Of a DNA stretch of 8,191 bases, positions 1 through 6,454 are shown one piece after another. The DNA comes from Chlamydiota bacterium (lineage in GTDB: Bacteria; Chlamydiota; Chlamydiia; Chlamydiales; SM23-39). The stretch is taken from NCBI GenBank assembly GCA_021772195.1, contig JAJFML010000036.1, positions 1 to 8,191 on the forward strand, read 5' to 3'. Made by a program: the position numbers and the translations under genes. Each line of letters begins with the position of its first letter. Position 1 is the stretch's first letter. Under the pieces are notes generated by a model. It was given only the letters and a program-made list of their open reading frames with translations, was not told where the DNA came from and searched no databases.

Positions 1-444
<444 letters not shown>

Positions 445-604
445 AATGATTTACTGACTATAAAAAATGACAAAGCTAAATTTAGCTTTGCCCACACAAA
501 CCTTACTAGTTTGTATAGCGCTCTATTTCTACTGTTAAAGATCGGTAGGCACTCTGTCGGTGTCTTGTTCTTCTCGCTTTGAGCTTTCTCGTTGTTTGAA
601 GATG
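445..604 (-). other. 16S rRNA leader region with boxA-like site and two hairpins
   Basis: This is the transcribed leader expected between the rrn promoter and mature 16S. Reading leftward it holds a boxA-like site (CGATCTTTAACA, 533-544; consensus TGCTCTTTAACA), which binds the Nus antitermination complex in other bacteria. Next comes a hairpin ACAAAC/GTTTGT (496-501 with 509-514). Then follows a perfect 20-base palindrome CAAAGCTAAATTTAGCTTTG (471-490), followed on the RNA by a U-rich run (TCATTTTTTA, about 461-470). The leader would normally also supply one arm of the RNase III processing stem. The partner arm lies beyond 16S, outside the window, so that cannot be checked here. Confidence 0.6.
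533..544 (-). promoter_or_regulatory. boxA-like antitermination site in the rRNA leader
   Basis: The minus-strand sequence CGATCTTTAACA keeps the core TCTTTAACA of the rRNA boxA element (TGCTCTTTAACA). It lies about 90 bases before the mature 16S end and about 60 bases after the inferred transcription start, which is the normal place for boxA. In other bacteria NusB/NusE bind here to keep polymerase resistant to Rho termination on untranslated rRNA. The assignment rests on motif and position only. Confidence 0.55.
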
Positions 605-610
605 TTAATG

Positions 611-640
611 AATATATAACGAGGCTTTATTTTCCTGCAA
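611..640 (-). promoter_or_regulatory. Candidate rrn promoter
   Basis: On the minus strand a -35-like TTGCAG (635-640) is followed 18 bases later by TATATT (611-616), five of six matches to TATAAT. With 16-base spacing TATATA can also serve. The start would fall near 604, giving a leader of about 160 nucleotides, a usual length for rRNA operons. The -35 matches poorly (3/6), which is common for the major sigma factor of chlamydiae, so the assignment relies on the -10 box and the position. Confidence 0.45.
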
Positions 641-659
641 CACTACTTTTCACATTTTT

Positions 660-960
660 TTACCCCAACCCCCTTTCCCATAGAGAAAACACATTAAATT
701 AAAATAAAGATTACTCACCTTTTTTGTTGTTTTCGCTTCATCTTTATCCATTTCAACCACCCAAAACCACCTATCTTCCTCCAATCCCTCCAAATCACTA
801 GTAAATCACTTTTAACAAGCTTTTAAAACGCTCCAGGCACTTAAAATACCCCAGTCAGGACATTAGCTCTCACCCCCTGAAACCCGACCTAACCCCACTC
901 TTTTTGTTTGCCTATCCATCATCGATAAACTCTTCAAAGTCAGCCAGATAGATATCCTTT
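660..960. other. Intergenic stretch without a supported gene; strong C-over-G bias on the plus strand
   Basis: No convincing reading frame, RNA gene or repeat is seen. The best frame is 33 codons (650-751, minus) and has nothing to support it. The composition is odd: hand counts over 661-900 give 81 C and only 17 G on the plus strand, with many CCCC, CCACC and CCCAAAACC runs. Read leftward, the strand is G-rich and points into the rRNA promoter. Confidence 0.6.
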
Positions 961-977
961 TCACTTAAATAATTACC

Positions 978-1005
978 TTACAATTCGGTGAATTTATGTT
1001 ATATT
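978..1005 (+). promoter_or_regulatory. Candidate promoter for the 102-codon gene
   Basis: A -35-like TTACAA (978-983) is separated by 16 bases from TATATT (1000-1005), five of six matches to the -10 consensus. Transcription would start near 1012, leaving a leader of about 28 bases before the ATG at 1040. Apart from the -10 box the evidence is weak. Confidence 0.35.
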
Positions 1006-1039
1006 TAAAGAATGGGAAACACTTTATATAGGTAATGTT

Positions 1040-1348
1040 ATGAATGTAAACACCCACCTTTATCTCTCTACAGCACTTGTAAGCTTTCAAGAAGGCGACA
1101 TTAACGCTCTCAGAGAAAACGAGATTCAAGACCCCTCAAGGAAGCCTCTAGACGAACTTCTCATCAAATTGCACGAAAAAATTATTGAACTAGAAAAATC
1201 CTGGAAAGGTAAAAAGATTCCAGAGAAGATCAAAGTAGAGATGCTTGATAAGCTTAGCCAGACCAAAGACATGCTTCGACTTTCTGCTGAAATTCATGAA
1301 TTATTTTCAGAACACCCAGAATGGTATAATACTCATGAACCCGTCTAA
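1040..1348 (+). CDS. Small hypothetical protein, 102 aa, helical and charged
   Basis: I do not recognise a family. The protein has no signal peptide, membrane segment, cysteine or obvious catalytic motif, so it is probably cytosolic. Residues ~30-90 are rich in Glu, Lys and Leu with heptad-like spacing (for example LDELLIKLHEKIIELEKSW), which suggests two or three amphipathic helices or a short coiled coil. The segment EHPEWYN closes the chain. The ATG at 1040 is preceded by a weak ribosome site (AGGTAA, about 1030-1035). The neighbouring ATG at 1012 is out of frame and stops at once. Support for its being real: unbroken length, a candidate promoter upstream and an intrinsic terminator 100 bases downstream. 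It stands alone, divergent from the rRNA operon and codirectional with the porin gene. Its role is unknown. Confidence 0.7.
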   Translation: MNVNTHLYLSTALVSFQEGDINALRENEIQDPSRKPLDELLIKLHEKIIELEKSWKGKKIPEKIKVEMLDKLSQTKDMLRLSAEIHELFSEHPEWYNTHEPV

Positions 1349-1451
1349 TAAATAGGCCAAGATACTTAAGTCCTTCATTGACCGTCCTTATTTACTCAAA
1401 AACAATGATTTAGCCAAACATATGCTCATTGGTTATCTTCAACTTTGTAAT

Positions 1452-1480
1452 AGCACCCTAATATATAGGGTGCTTATTTC
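1452..1480 (+). terminator. Intrinsic terminator after the 102-codon gene
   Basis: A perfect 9-bp stem AGCACCCTA / TAGGGTGCT (1452-1460 with 1466-1474), loop ATATA, runs directly into a T-rich tail (TTATTTCT). It lies about 100 bases after the stop codon at 1346-1348 with nothing coding between, so it most likely ends that transcript and insulates the porin gene. The T tract is interrupted, so efficiency may be moderate. Confidence 0.7.
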
Positions 1481-1813
1481 TGCTTAAATGTAAGCTCATC
1501 TTCCACGTAATCTTTTCAATAAACCTCTATCTCTTTAAATTTTTCATAGCTTTTCCCTTTTTGACTTAATTTTTCTTAACTTTTCAAGAAGAGCTCAATT
1601 TCTCCCCTAAAAATATCCATTTTCTAACCAAATTCTTTCGCTCTTACGGGGCTAAAATAAAATTTTTATTGCACTTATTATTTTGAAAAATTTATGGTTC
1701 GAATTGAAATAGCAAGCAAGCATTTATGCTGTGCACCACGATGTCCACTAGGCAATAGGTGCTTATATAAGTAAAGCTAGCTTTTAACTTGAATTAAACC
1801 GGAGATTGAATCT
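1481..1813. other. AT-rich upstream region of the porin gene
   Basis: No gene is supported in these 333 bases; all frames are short. The stretch to about 1640 is pyrimidine-rich on the plus strand. Nearer the porin are a small dyad AGCATTTATGCT (1719-1730), a -10-like TATATAAG (1764-1771) without a recognisable -35, and a perfect 12-base palindrome AAAGCTAGCTTT (1773-1784). The ribosome site GGAG (1801-1804) lies nine bases before the ATG. The last ~100 bases are therefore the likely promoter and leader of the porin gene; the exact start cannot be read by eye. Confidence 0.5.
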
Positions 1814-2920
1814 ATGCAAGTTAACTGGTCATTTAAAAGGATGATTACGTCCTCTGCCTTAGCTTTGCTAGTCACGTCTAGTGCCTATGCAATACCCAGA
1901 GGACCATGTGAAGAAGCACCAAAAAATGTGTGCTGTGAAGAACCAAAACCAGGACCTTTTGCTTTCTCATATCCAAAAGATATGAACCTAGCATGTCCTA
2001 GTGATTTTTACTTTAGAGCTGATGCACTAGCCATGCAACCTAAACAAGATGGCCTAGATTACGCTGTTCTAAACCAAAATGACTCAAACAACTTAAATTC
2101 TGGCATTGTTCAAGGCTTTTCAACTCAACATAATGACTGGGACTGGGGCTTTGGATTTAGGCTTGGAATGGGGTTTTATCTAAACCACGACGCGTGGACA
2201 GTAGATACTCAATGGACTTGGTTCCGCATAAGTGAAGAAGTTTCATCAGCAGCTCAACATAATGGTAACTTTGTTCCACAATGGCTGACTGGAGACAACA
2301 TTGATCCATCACTAGGAAATGCTCATACATCTGCTAGATGGCAAATGAAAATGAATGTTTTCGATCTTAGCATCGGAAAACCTTACCATGTAAGTAGATA
2401 CCTAGTCTTAAATCCATTTTTTGGCCTCAGAGGTGCATGGATTGATCAAGACTTCTCTGCTAGATATGGAGGTATATTCAACAGCCCATCTGGAGTAAAC
2501 GGCAGCCAAATGGATGCTGAGAATGACTGGTGGGGAGTTGGAACAAGAATGGGTGTCAATACTGAGTGGAACTTAGGCGGCGGATGGCAGCTACTTGCCA
2601 ACATGAACGCTTCTATGCTCTACGGTAAAGTGGATGTAACACAATCAGCTCCACTTGGAAGCGACACATACAACATTAGACACGAGTTCTATAGAGATAG
2701 CCCAAACATGGAATTACAAATGGGTGCATCTTGGGGAACTTACTTCAACGACATGAAACATTACGTGAAAGTTCAAGCAATGTGGGAATTCCACCAATGG
2801 TGGGATCAAAACTGGATGAGAAAACTCTATTCAGGTAGCCCTTCTTGGGTAAACGATACTGTTAGCCGTGGAGATCTTTCTCTAAGCGGTGTATCTGCAA
2901 GAGTTGCATTCGAATTCTAA
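1814..2920 (+). CDS. MOMP-like / Lpg1974-family pore-forming outer membrane protein
   Basis: This 368-residue protein looks like the Legionella Lpg1974-type (Legionella_OMP) porins that are expanded in non-Chlamydiaceae chlamydiae and form beta-barrel pores. Residues 1-26 are a signal peptide: basic KR, hydrophobic SALALLVTSS, cleavage after AYA. A short Pro/Cys segment follows (Cys 32, 40, 41 and 61), then an aromatic-rich region of alternating strands with typical stretches such as DWDWGFGFRLGMGFYL, WTVDTQWTWFRI and LNPFFGLRGAWIDQDF. The chain ends in ARVAFEF; a terminal Phe is the usual outer-membrane insertion signal for BamA. The barrel has no cysteine. The start at 1814 is favoured over Met10 because GGAG lies nine bases upstream and a full signal peptide results. 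It is a single-gene unit with its own terminator. Family is fairly sure; pore specificity is unknown. Confidence 0.85.
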   Translation: MQVNWSFKRMITSSALALLVTSSAYAIPRGPCEEAPKNVCCEEPKPGPFAFSYPKDMNLACPSDFYFRADALAMQPKQDGLDYAVLNQNDSNNLNSGIVQGFSTQHNDWDWGFGFRLGMGFYLNHDAWTVDTQWTWFRISEEVSSAAQHNGNFVPQWLTGDNIDPSLGNAHTSARWQMKMNVFDLSIGKPYHVSRYLVLNPFFGLRGAWIDQDFSARYGGIFNSPSGVNGSQMDAENDWWGVGTRMGVNTEWNLGGGWQLLANMNASMLYGKVDVTQSAPLGSDTYNIRHEFYRDSPNMELQMGASWGTYFNDMKHYVKVQAMWEFHQWWDQNWMRKLYSGSPSWVNDTVSRGDLSLSGVSARVAFEF

Positions 2921-2943
2921 GTTTAACTTAGATTATTAAGTTC

Positions 2944-2981
2944 AAAGGCCTAGTTCCAATCCAGGAACTAGGCCTTTTTTT
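2944..2981 (+). terminator. Strong intrinsic terminator of the porin gene
   Basis: A perfect 14-bp stem AAAGGCCTAGTTCC / GGAACTAGGCCTTT (2944-2957 with 2964-2977) with a six-base loop is followed by an unbroken T run to 2981. It begins 23 bases after the porin stop. Read leftward it is preceded by seven A's on the minus strand but followed by only three T's, so it could act weakly on transcripts arriving from nhaD. Confidence 0.92.
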
Positions 2982-3006
2982 ATTCATTCAATTCTTAAGA
3001 AAATTA

Positions 3007-3129
3007 TTAACGCAGAGTCGCAGAGTCACAGAGTCACAAAGAAAAGCTTTCATCTACAAGAATCTTTGTGTAAAGAGCTATCAACAATAGCAGGTATATA
3101 AAATAGAACTCTTTGCGGCTCTGCGTTAA
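3007..3129. repeat. Inverted-repeat (MITE-like) element with tandem GCAGAGTC motif
   Basis: The ends are imperfect inverted repeats: TTAACGCAGAGTCGCAGAG at 3007-3025 and, on the minus strand, TTAACGCAGAGCCGCAAAG at 3129-3111, 17 of 19 identical. Inside the left end the motif GCAGAGTC repeats with an 8-base period (GCAGAGTC, GCAGAGTC, ACAGAGTC, then a degenerate ACAAAGAA) over about 3012-3043. A second inverted pair, CACAAAGA / TCTTTGTG (3035-3042 with 3063-3070), is nested within. It has no coding capacity. It lies between the porin terminator and the end of nhaD, a convergent site that tolerates insertion. Similar CGCAGAG-rich palindromic repeats occur dispersed in several bacterial genomes; whether this one is repeated here cannot be seen from one copy. 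Confidence 0.6.
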
Positions 3130-3145
3130 AATCCTTCAACAGAAT

Positions 3146-4444
3146 TTAGACAAAGAGAGCAGGAACAATAGCTCTTAAGACTAAATAGACCACCATGCCG
3201 CCAAGATAGCCCGTCAGCGCCGTCACGCTGATCTTCTTCATATACCAGACAAAGTCAACCTTCTCCATGCCCATAAGAGCGACACCTGCTGCAGATCCGA
3301 TAACAAGAATACTGCCGCCTGTACCTGCACAGTATGCAATCATCTGCCAGATAGCAGAGTCTGCAGGATAGGTCGTTAGATCATACATGCCCATAGTAGC
3401 AGCTACTAAAGGCACGTTATCGACAATGGCAGAGATAATACCGATAGATGTGGCGATGACTGCGAGATTATCGATATGCCTTCCTAGGAAAATTGCGAGA
3501 TTTTTAAGCACACCAATCGTTTCAAGGGCATTAATACTGAGAAGAATACCCAGGAAGAAGAGCACACCTGAAGTATCGATTTTGGTCAAAACATGAGGCA
3601 CTCTTAAATGAGCACGGTCTTCATACTTATAGTGCATAATGTCAGTAATGAGCCAAAGAACACCTAAACCGATCAACATCCCCATAAAGGGTGGCAGACC
3701 AGTGACCGTTTTAAAGATAGGCACACAAATAAGCGATCCTACGCCGCTAAAGAAGACAAGGCGAGCGCCCGGCTCAATCTTTGCTTCTAAGTGGTGACCA
3801 AAGAGGTCAGGATAGCGTCCCTTCAACTTGAGAGAGAGAAAAGATAAGCTAATTAGGAGAGCCGCCAAGCTCGGTAAGAAGAGCGATTTCATAATGGGCA
3901 CCGTAGTCACTTGTCCATTGATCCAGAGCATTGTAGTTGTAACATCTCCGATAGGAGTCCAAGCACCCCCTGCATTCGCTGCAATAACGACCATTGAGCC
4001 GAGAAGAAGCCTCTCTTTCCTTTCATGCACAAGCTTTCTAAGAAGAGAGACCATCACAATAGTGGTAGTTAAGTTGTCGAGCATAGCAGAGAGACAGAAA
4101 GCAATAATGCCTATAAGCCAAAGCATTTTTCGTTTTGATCTTGTATTGATAACATCAGTAATAATTTTAAATCCCCTATGAGAATCGATCACTTCAACAA
4201 GTGTCATGGCACCTAATAGGAAAAAAATAATTTGACTGACATTGCCGACGTGCTCTCCTAACATTCCTAAAGAAGCATCGAGCGACTCGGGTGCCAACGT
4301 AAAGAGAATACCCCAGCTAACTGTCGCCATGAGAAGGGCAGATGCTGTTTTATTAACTTTGATCGTATGTTCAAAAATAATTGCAAGATAACCAATCACA
4401 AAGACTGCAATCATTAAGAAGTGTGTTGTTGTAAGCTCACTCAT
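3146..4444 (-). CDS. nhaD: NhaD-type Na+/H+ antiporter
   Basis: This 432-residue, very hydrophobic protein has about 11-13 membrane segments and the sequence pattern of NhaD in the ion-transporter superfamily. It would exchange Na+ (or Li+) for H+ across the inner membrane. Two inverted halves each carry a broken-helix motif: SAMLDNLTTTIVM (119-131) with ANAGGAWTPIGDVTTT (156-171), and SAIVDNVPLVAA (338-349) with GTGGSILVIGSAAGVALMG (374-392). The Asp-Asn pairs at 123-124 and 342-343 and the GD at 166-167 are likely ion-site residues. The N-terminal FEHTIKVNKTASALLMA (24-40) is also typical. Length fits NhaD. It follows the SLC13-type gene after 14 bases, with GGATAGA as a modest ribosome site, so the two are cotranscribed. 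It may use or maintain the sodium gradient that the neighbour needs. Confidence 0.88.
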   Translation of the reverse strand: MSELTTTHFLMIAVFVIGYLAIIFEHTIKVNKTASALLMATVSWGILFTLAPESLDASLGMLGEHVGNVSQIIFFLLGAMTLVEVIDSHRGFKIITDVINTRSKRKMLWLIGIIAFCLSAMLDNLTTTIVMVSLLRKLVHERKERLLLGSMVVIAANAGGAWTPIGDVTTTMLWINGQVTTVPIMKSLFLPSLAALLISLSFLSLKLKGRYPDLFGHHLEAKIEPGARLVFFSGVGSLICVPIFKTVTGLPPFMGMLIGLGVLWLITDIMHYKYEDRAHLRVPHVLTKIDTSGVLFFLGILLSINALETIGVLKNLAIFLGRHIDNLAVIATSIGIISAIVDNVPLVAATMGMYDLTTYPADSAIWQMIAYCAGTGGSILVIGSAAGVALMGMEKVDFVWYMKKISVTALTGYLGGMVVYLVLRAIVPALFV

Positions 4445-4458
4445 ATTCTATCCATTTA

Positions 4459-6318
4459 TTAAAAAGGCCAAAAAATAGGGATTAAAATTGTACATAATAA
4501 CCATGCAATCAGATTCAAGGGAATACCTATCTTCATATAATCAGTAAATCGGTAGCCACCTGGACCATAGACGATGGTATTTGTTTGGTATCCGATTGGG
4601 GTAATAAAGGAGCAAGCTCCTGCCATAGCAATGGTAATACCCACTGCACGCATCGCCATGACTGACTCAATTCCTGAGAGTCCCAAGGCTTCCATCACTA
4701 TAGGAAAAACAATGAGTACAGCTGCAGTATTTGTAATAAATTCCGTAAGCACCGTTGTAAGGAGAAAAACACCCGCAATCATTAAGTGAGGATTTGATCC
4801 AATGACTTCAAACAGCCCTTTACCTAAAACATAGGCAACATTTGTAGCCTGCAAGGAGCTAGAAAGCGTAAGTCCCCCTGCTATTAAGAGAATTAAACTC
4901 CAGTTGATACCTCTTACAACGCCAGCGCCTGACACCATTTTTGTGAGGATAAGAACAAGAGCTGCAGCCATTGATGCTATCATCATAGAGACTCCCAACG
5001 TGACAGCTACCACCATGGCAACAAGTACTAAAAATGTAAAAATGGCTCTCTTAGGTTTTAAAATGGAGAGCTCATCGGATGATTTTAAAAAGATGAGGTC
5101 TCTGGAATCTTCTGGGTGTTGAGAACTTAAAGGTGCATTCGAAAAAACCATGAGGATATCGCCAGGCTTTACTGTGATATCGCTCAATTTACCCTCTAAC
5201 CTCTCACCATGACGATAGGCTGCAAAGACGGGCCCTGTTAGCGTTTTACGAAAAGAGGGTGAGGAAAGCTTTTTCCCTGCATAAGTGGAATCAGAAGGGA
5301 CAACATATTCAGAATAATAGGCAGCTGCTGGATCGATCTGAAATTCAGATTCAGGCTCAAACTCAATGCCTTTGGTCTCTTGCAGCTTATAAAGAGCATT
5401 TAGATCCCCAACAATGACAAGCCTATCATTTTCACGCAAAATCTCTTTAAACCTAGGTGCTGTCAATTTCTGATTATTTCTTTTAATTTCTACAAGGGTA
5501 AAGTCTCCTTGTAAATAATCATTTCCAAACTCTTCTACCGTCTTTCCAAGATGTGAAAACTCATTTAATAGTTTGATTTCAACCGTCATTTTCCGAATGT
5601 CATCTACTAGCGCTGATCTAGGATCTTTACAATCAGGAAGAAGCCTATATGAGAAAAAGATAAGATAGAGAAGGCCAACGATGAGAATGGGCACACCGAT
5701 TTTTGCAACTTCAAAAAAAGAAAATGCAGCTTCTGAATTTGCATTGAATAAAAGACCATTTACAATCAGATTCGAGCTCGTACCAATCAACGTACACGTC
5801 CCACCTAAAATAGCTGCATAAGAGAGCGGTATTAAAAACTTTGATGGGCACTCTTGAAGGGACAAAGCCCACTTCCTATATACAGGAGTCAGAATCATCA
5901 CGAGCGGCGTATTATTTAAAAAAGCAGAGAGAAAACTTAGAGGCGGCAAGCTGACTGCCATCTGTATGATACGATTCTTCGTATTCGGCAAAACTTTTTT
6001 TGCGAGAAATAAAATGAGGCCCGAATTTTTAAAAGCTCTGACTAAAATAAAGAGCATTGCAATGGTTACAATCGTCTCGTTTGCAAAACTAAAAAGCAGA
6101 TTTTTTGCAGGAACTATTCCTATAATTACAGGAATCGCACCACCCGTTAGCAGAACAAGATCAGGAGGAAAAACCTCTTTCACAAGCAAAAACATCACGA
6201 CAAATAATAGCGCAATTACAAAGTAGCCTCTCCAGTCAAGTAGAGGCTCTGTTGCAGAATCTGCAAAGCAAAAGATAGGTGTAAAAAGTAAAAATAAAAG
6301 TCTCATCAATACATTCAT
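4459..6318 (-). CDS. SLC13/DASS-family permease with two TrkA-C (RCK_C) domains
   Basis: This 619-residue protein has the layout of the YfbS/SAC1 group of SLC13-like permeases. A first membrane half (~30-225) is followed by a soluble insert (~235-410) and a second membrane half (~425-618). The halves carry paired helix-break motifs: SAFLNNTPLV (131-140) with GGTCTLIGTSSNLIVNGLL (172-190), and TEFITNTAAVLIVFP (525-539) with FITPIGYQTNTIVYGPGGY (571-589). The insert contains two regulatory-ligand folds of TrkA-C type, ~241-320 (ENDRLVIVGD) and ~333-405 (KPGDILMVFSN). Family members move sulfate, dicarboxylates or other anions, often with Na+; the substrate here cannot be read. Residues 1-20 could be a cleaved signal or an extra helix. 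No good ribosome site precedes Met1 or Met5, so the start is uncertain by four codons. Tandem TAA TAA stops precede nhaD. Confidence 0.85.
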   Translation of the reverse strand: MNVLMRLLFLLFTPIFCFADSATEPLLDWRGYFVIALLFVVMFLLVKEVFPPDLVLLTGGAIPVIIGIVPAKNLLFSFANETIVTIAMLFILVRAFKNSGLILFLAKKVLPNTKNRIIQMAVSLPPLSFLSAFLNNTPLVMILTPVYRKWALSLQECPSKFLIPLSYAAILGGTCTLIGTSSNLIVNGLLFNANSEAAFSFFEVAKIGVPILIVGLLYLIFFSYRLLPDCKDPRSALVDDIRKMTVEIKLLNEFSHLGKTVEEFGNDYLQGDFTLVEIKRNNQKLTAPRFKEILRENDRLVIVGDLNALYKLQETKGIEFEPESEFQIDPAAAYYSEYVVPSDSTYAGKKLSSPSFRKTLTGPVFAAYRHGERLEGKLSDITVKPGDILMVFSNAPLSSQHPEDSRDLIFLKSSDELSILKPKRAIFTFLVLVAMVVAVTLGVSMMIASMAAALVLILTKMVSGAGVVRGINWSLILLIAGGLTLSSSLQATNVAYVLGKGLFEVIGSNPHLMIAGVFLLTTVLTEFITNTAAVLIVFPIVMEALGLSGIESVMAMRAVGITIAMAGACSFITPIGYQTNTIVYGPGGYRFTDYMKIGIPLNLIAWLLCTILIPIFWPF

Positions 6319-6373
6319 GCCACATCAAACTATTTATTTACGAGAGTTTTCATAGAGAAAATTTGAGGGAGAT

Positions 6374-6401
6374 TTGATTGCATTAATTTAATTAGTATTC
6401 T
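6374..6401 (+). promoter_or_regulatory. Candidate promoter of the secretin gene in a divergent intergenic region
   Basis: TTGATT (6374-6379, 4/6) and TATTCT (6396-6401, 4/6) are 16 bases apart; the start would be near 6408, about 47 bases before the ATG. The 136-base gap also has to hold the promoter for the leftward transporter operon. A minus-strand TTGAAT (6405-6410) with ATTAAT 17 bases on (6382-6387) overlaps this site. The two promoters may therefore share or compete for the same DNA. Both are weak matches. Confidence 0.35.
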
Positions 6402-6445
6402 ACGATTCAAGAGAGGTGCCCATTTTTTATGCCCCTGCTTTCTTC

Positions 6446-6451
6446 AGAGGA
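6446..6451 (+). promoter_or_regulatory. Ribosome binding site fixing the secretin start
   Basis: AGAGGA lies three bases before the ATG at 6455, a short but usable spacing. It supports this start over the upstream ATG at 6429, which opens a frame of only nine codons ending at 6458. Confidence 0.6.
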
Positions 6452-6454
6452 ACT

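Noticed and set aside
650..751. 33-codon minus-strand frame starting MDKDEAK
   Set aside because: It is short, has no good ribosome site, has a biased composition and runs to the rRNA promoter; chance is the simpler explanation.
1669..1697. TTGCAC ... TTATGG as a porin promoter
   Set aside because: The -35 is fair and spacing is 17, but the -10 hexamer matches poorly and would leave a leader over 100 bases; not strong enough to list.
1696..1705. GGTTCGAATT resembling a tRNA T-arm
   Set aside because: No acceptor stem, D-arm or anticodon arm can be built around it.
3007..3043. CRISPR-like short repeats (GCAGAGTC units)
   Set aside because: The units are contiguous with an 8-base period and no spacers, and no cas genes are nearby; a tandem or MITE-type repeat fits.
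3387..4181. Plus-strand frames antisense to nhaD
   Set aside because: They lie in the shadow of a clearly conserved membrane-protein gene, with no start signals and low-complexity Ser/Arg/Ile-rich translations.
4574..6226. Plus-strand frames antisense to the SLC13-type permease gene
   Set aside because: They are complementary to conserved transporter codons; no independent support.
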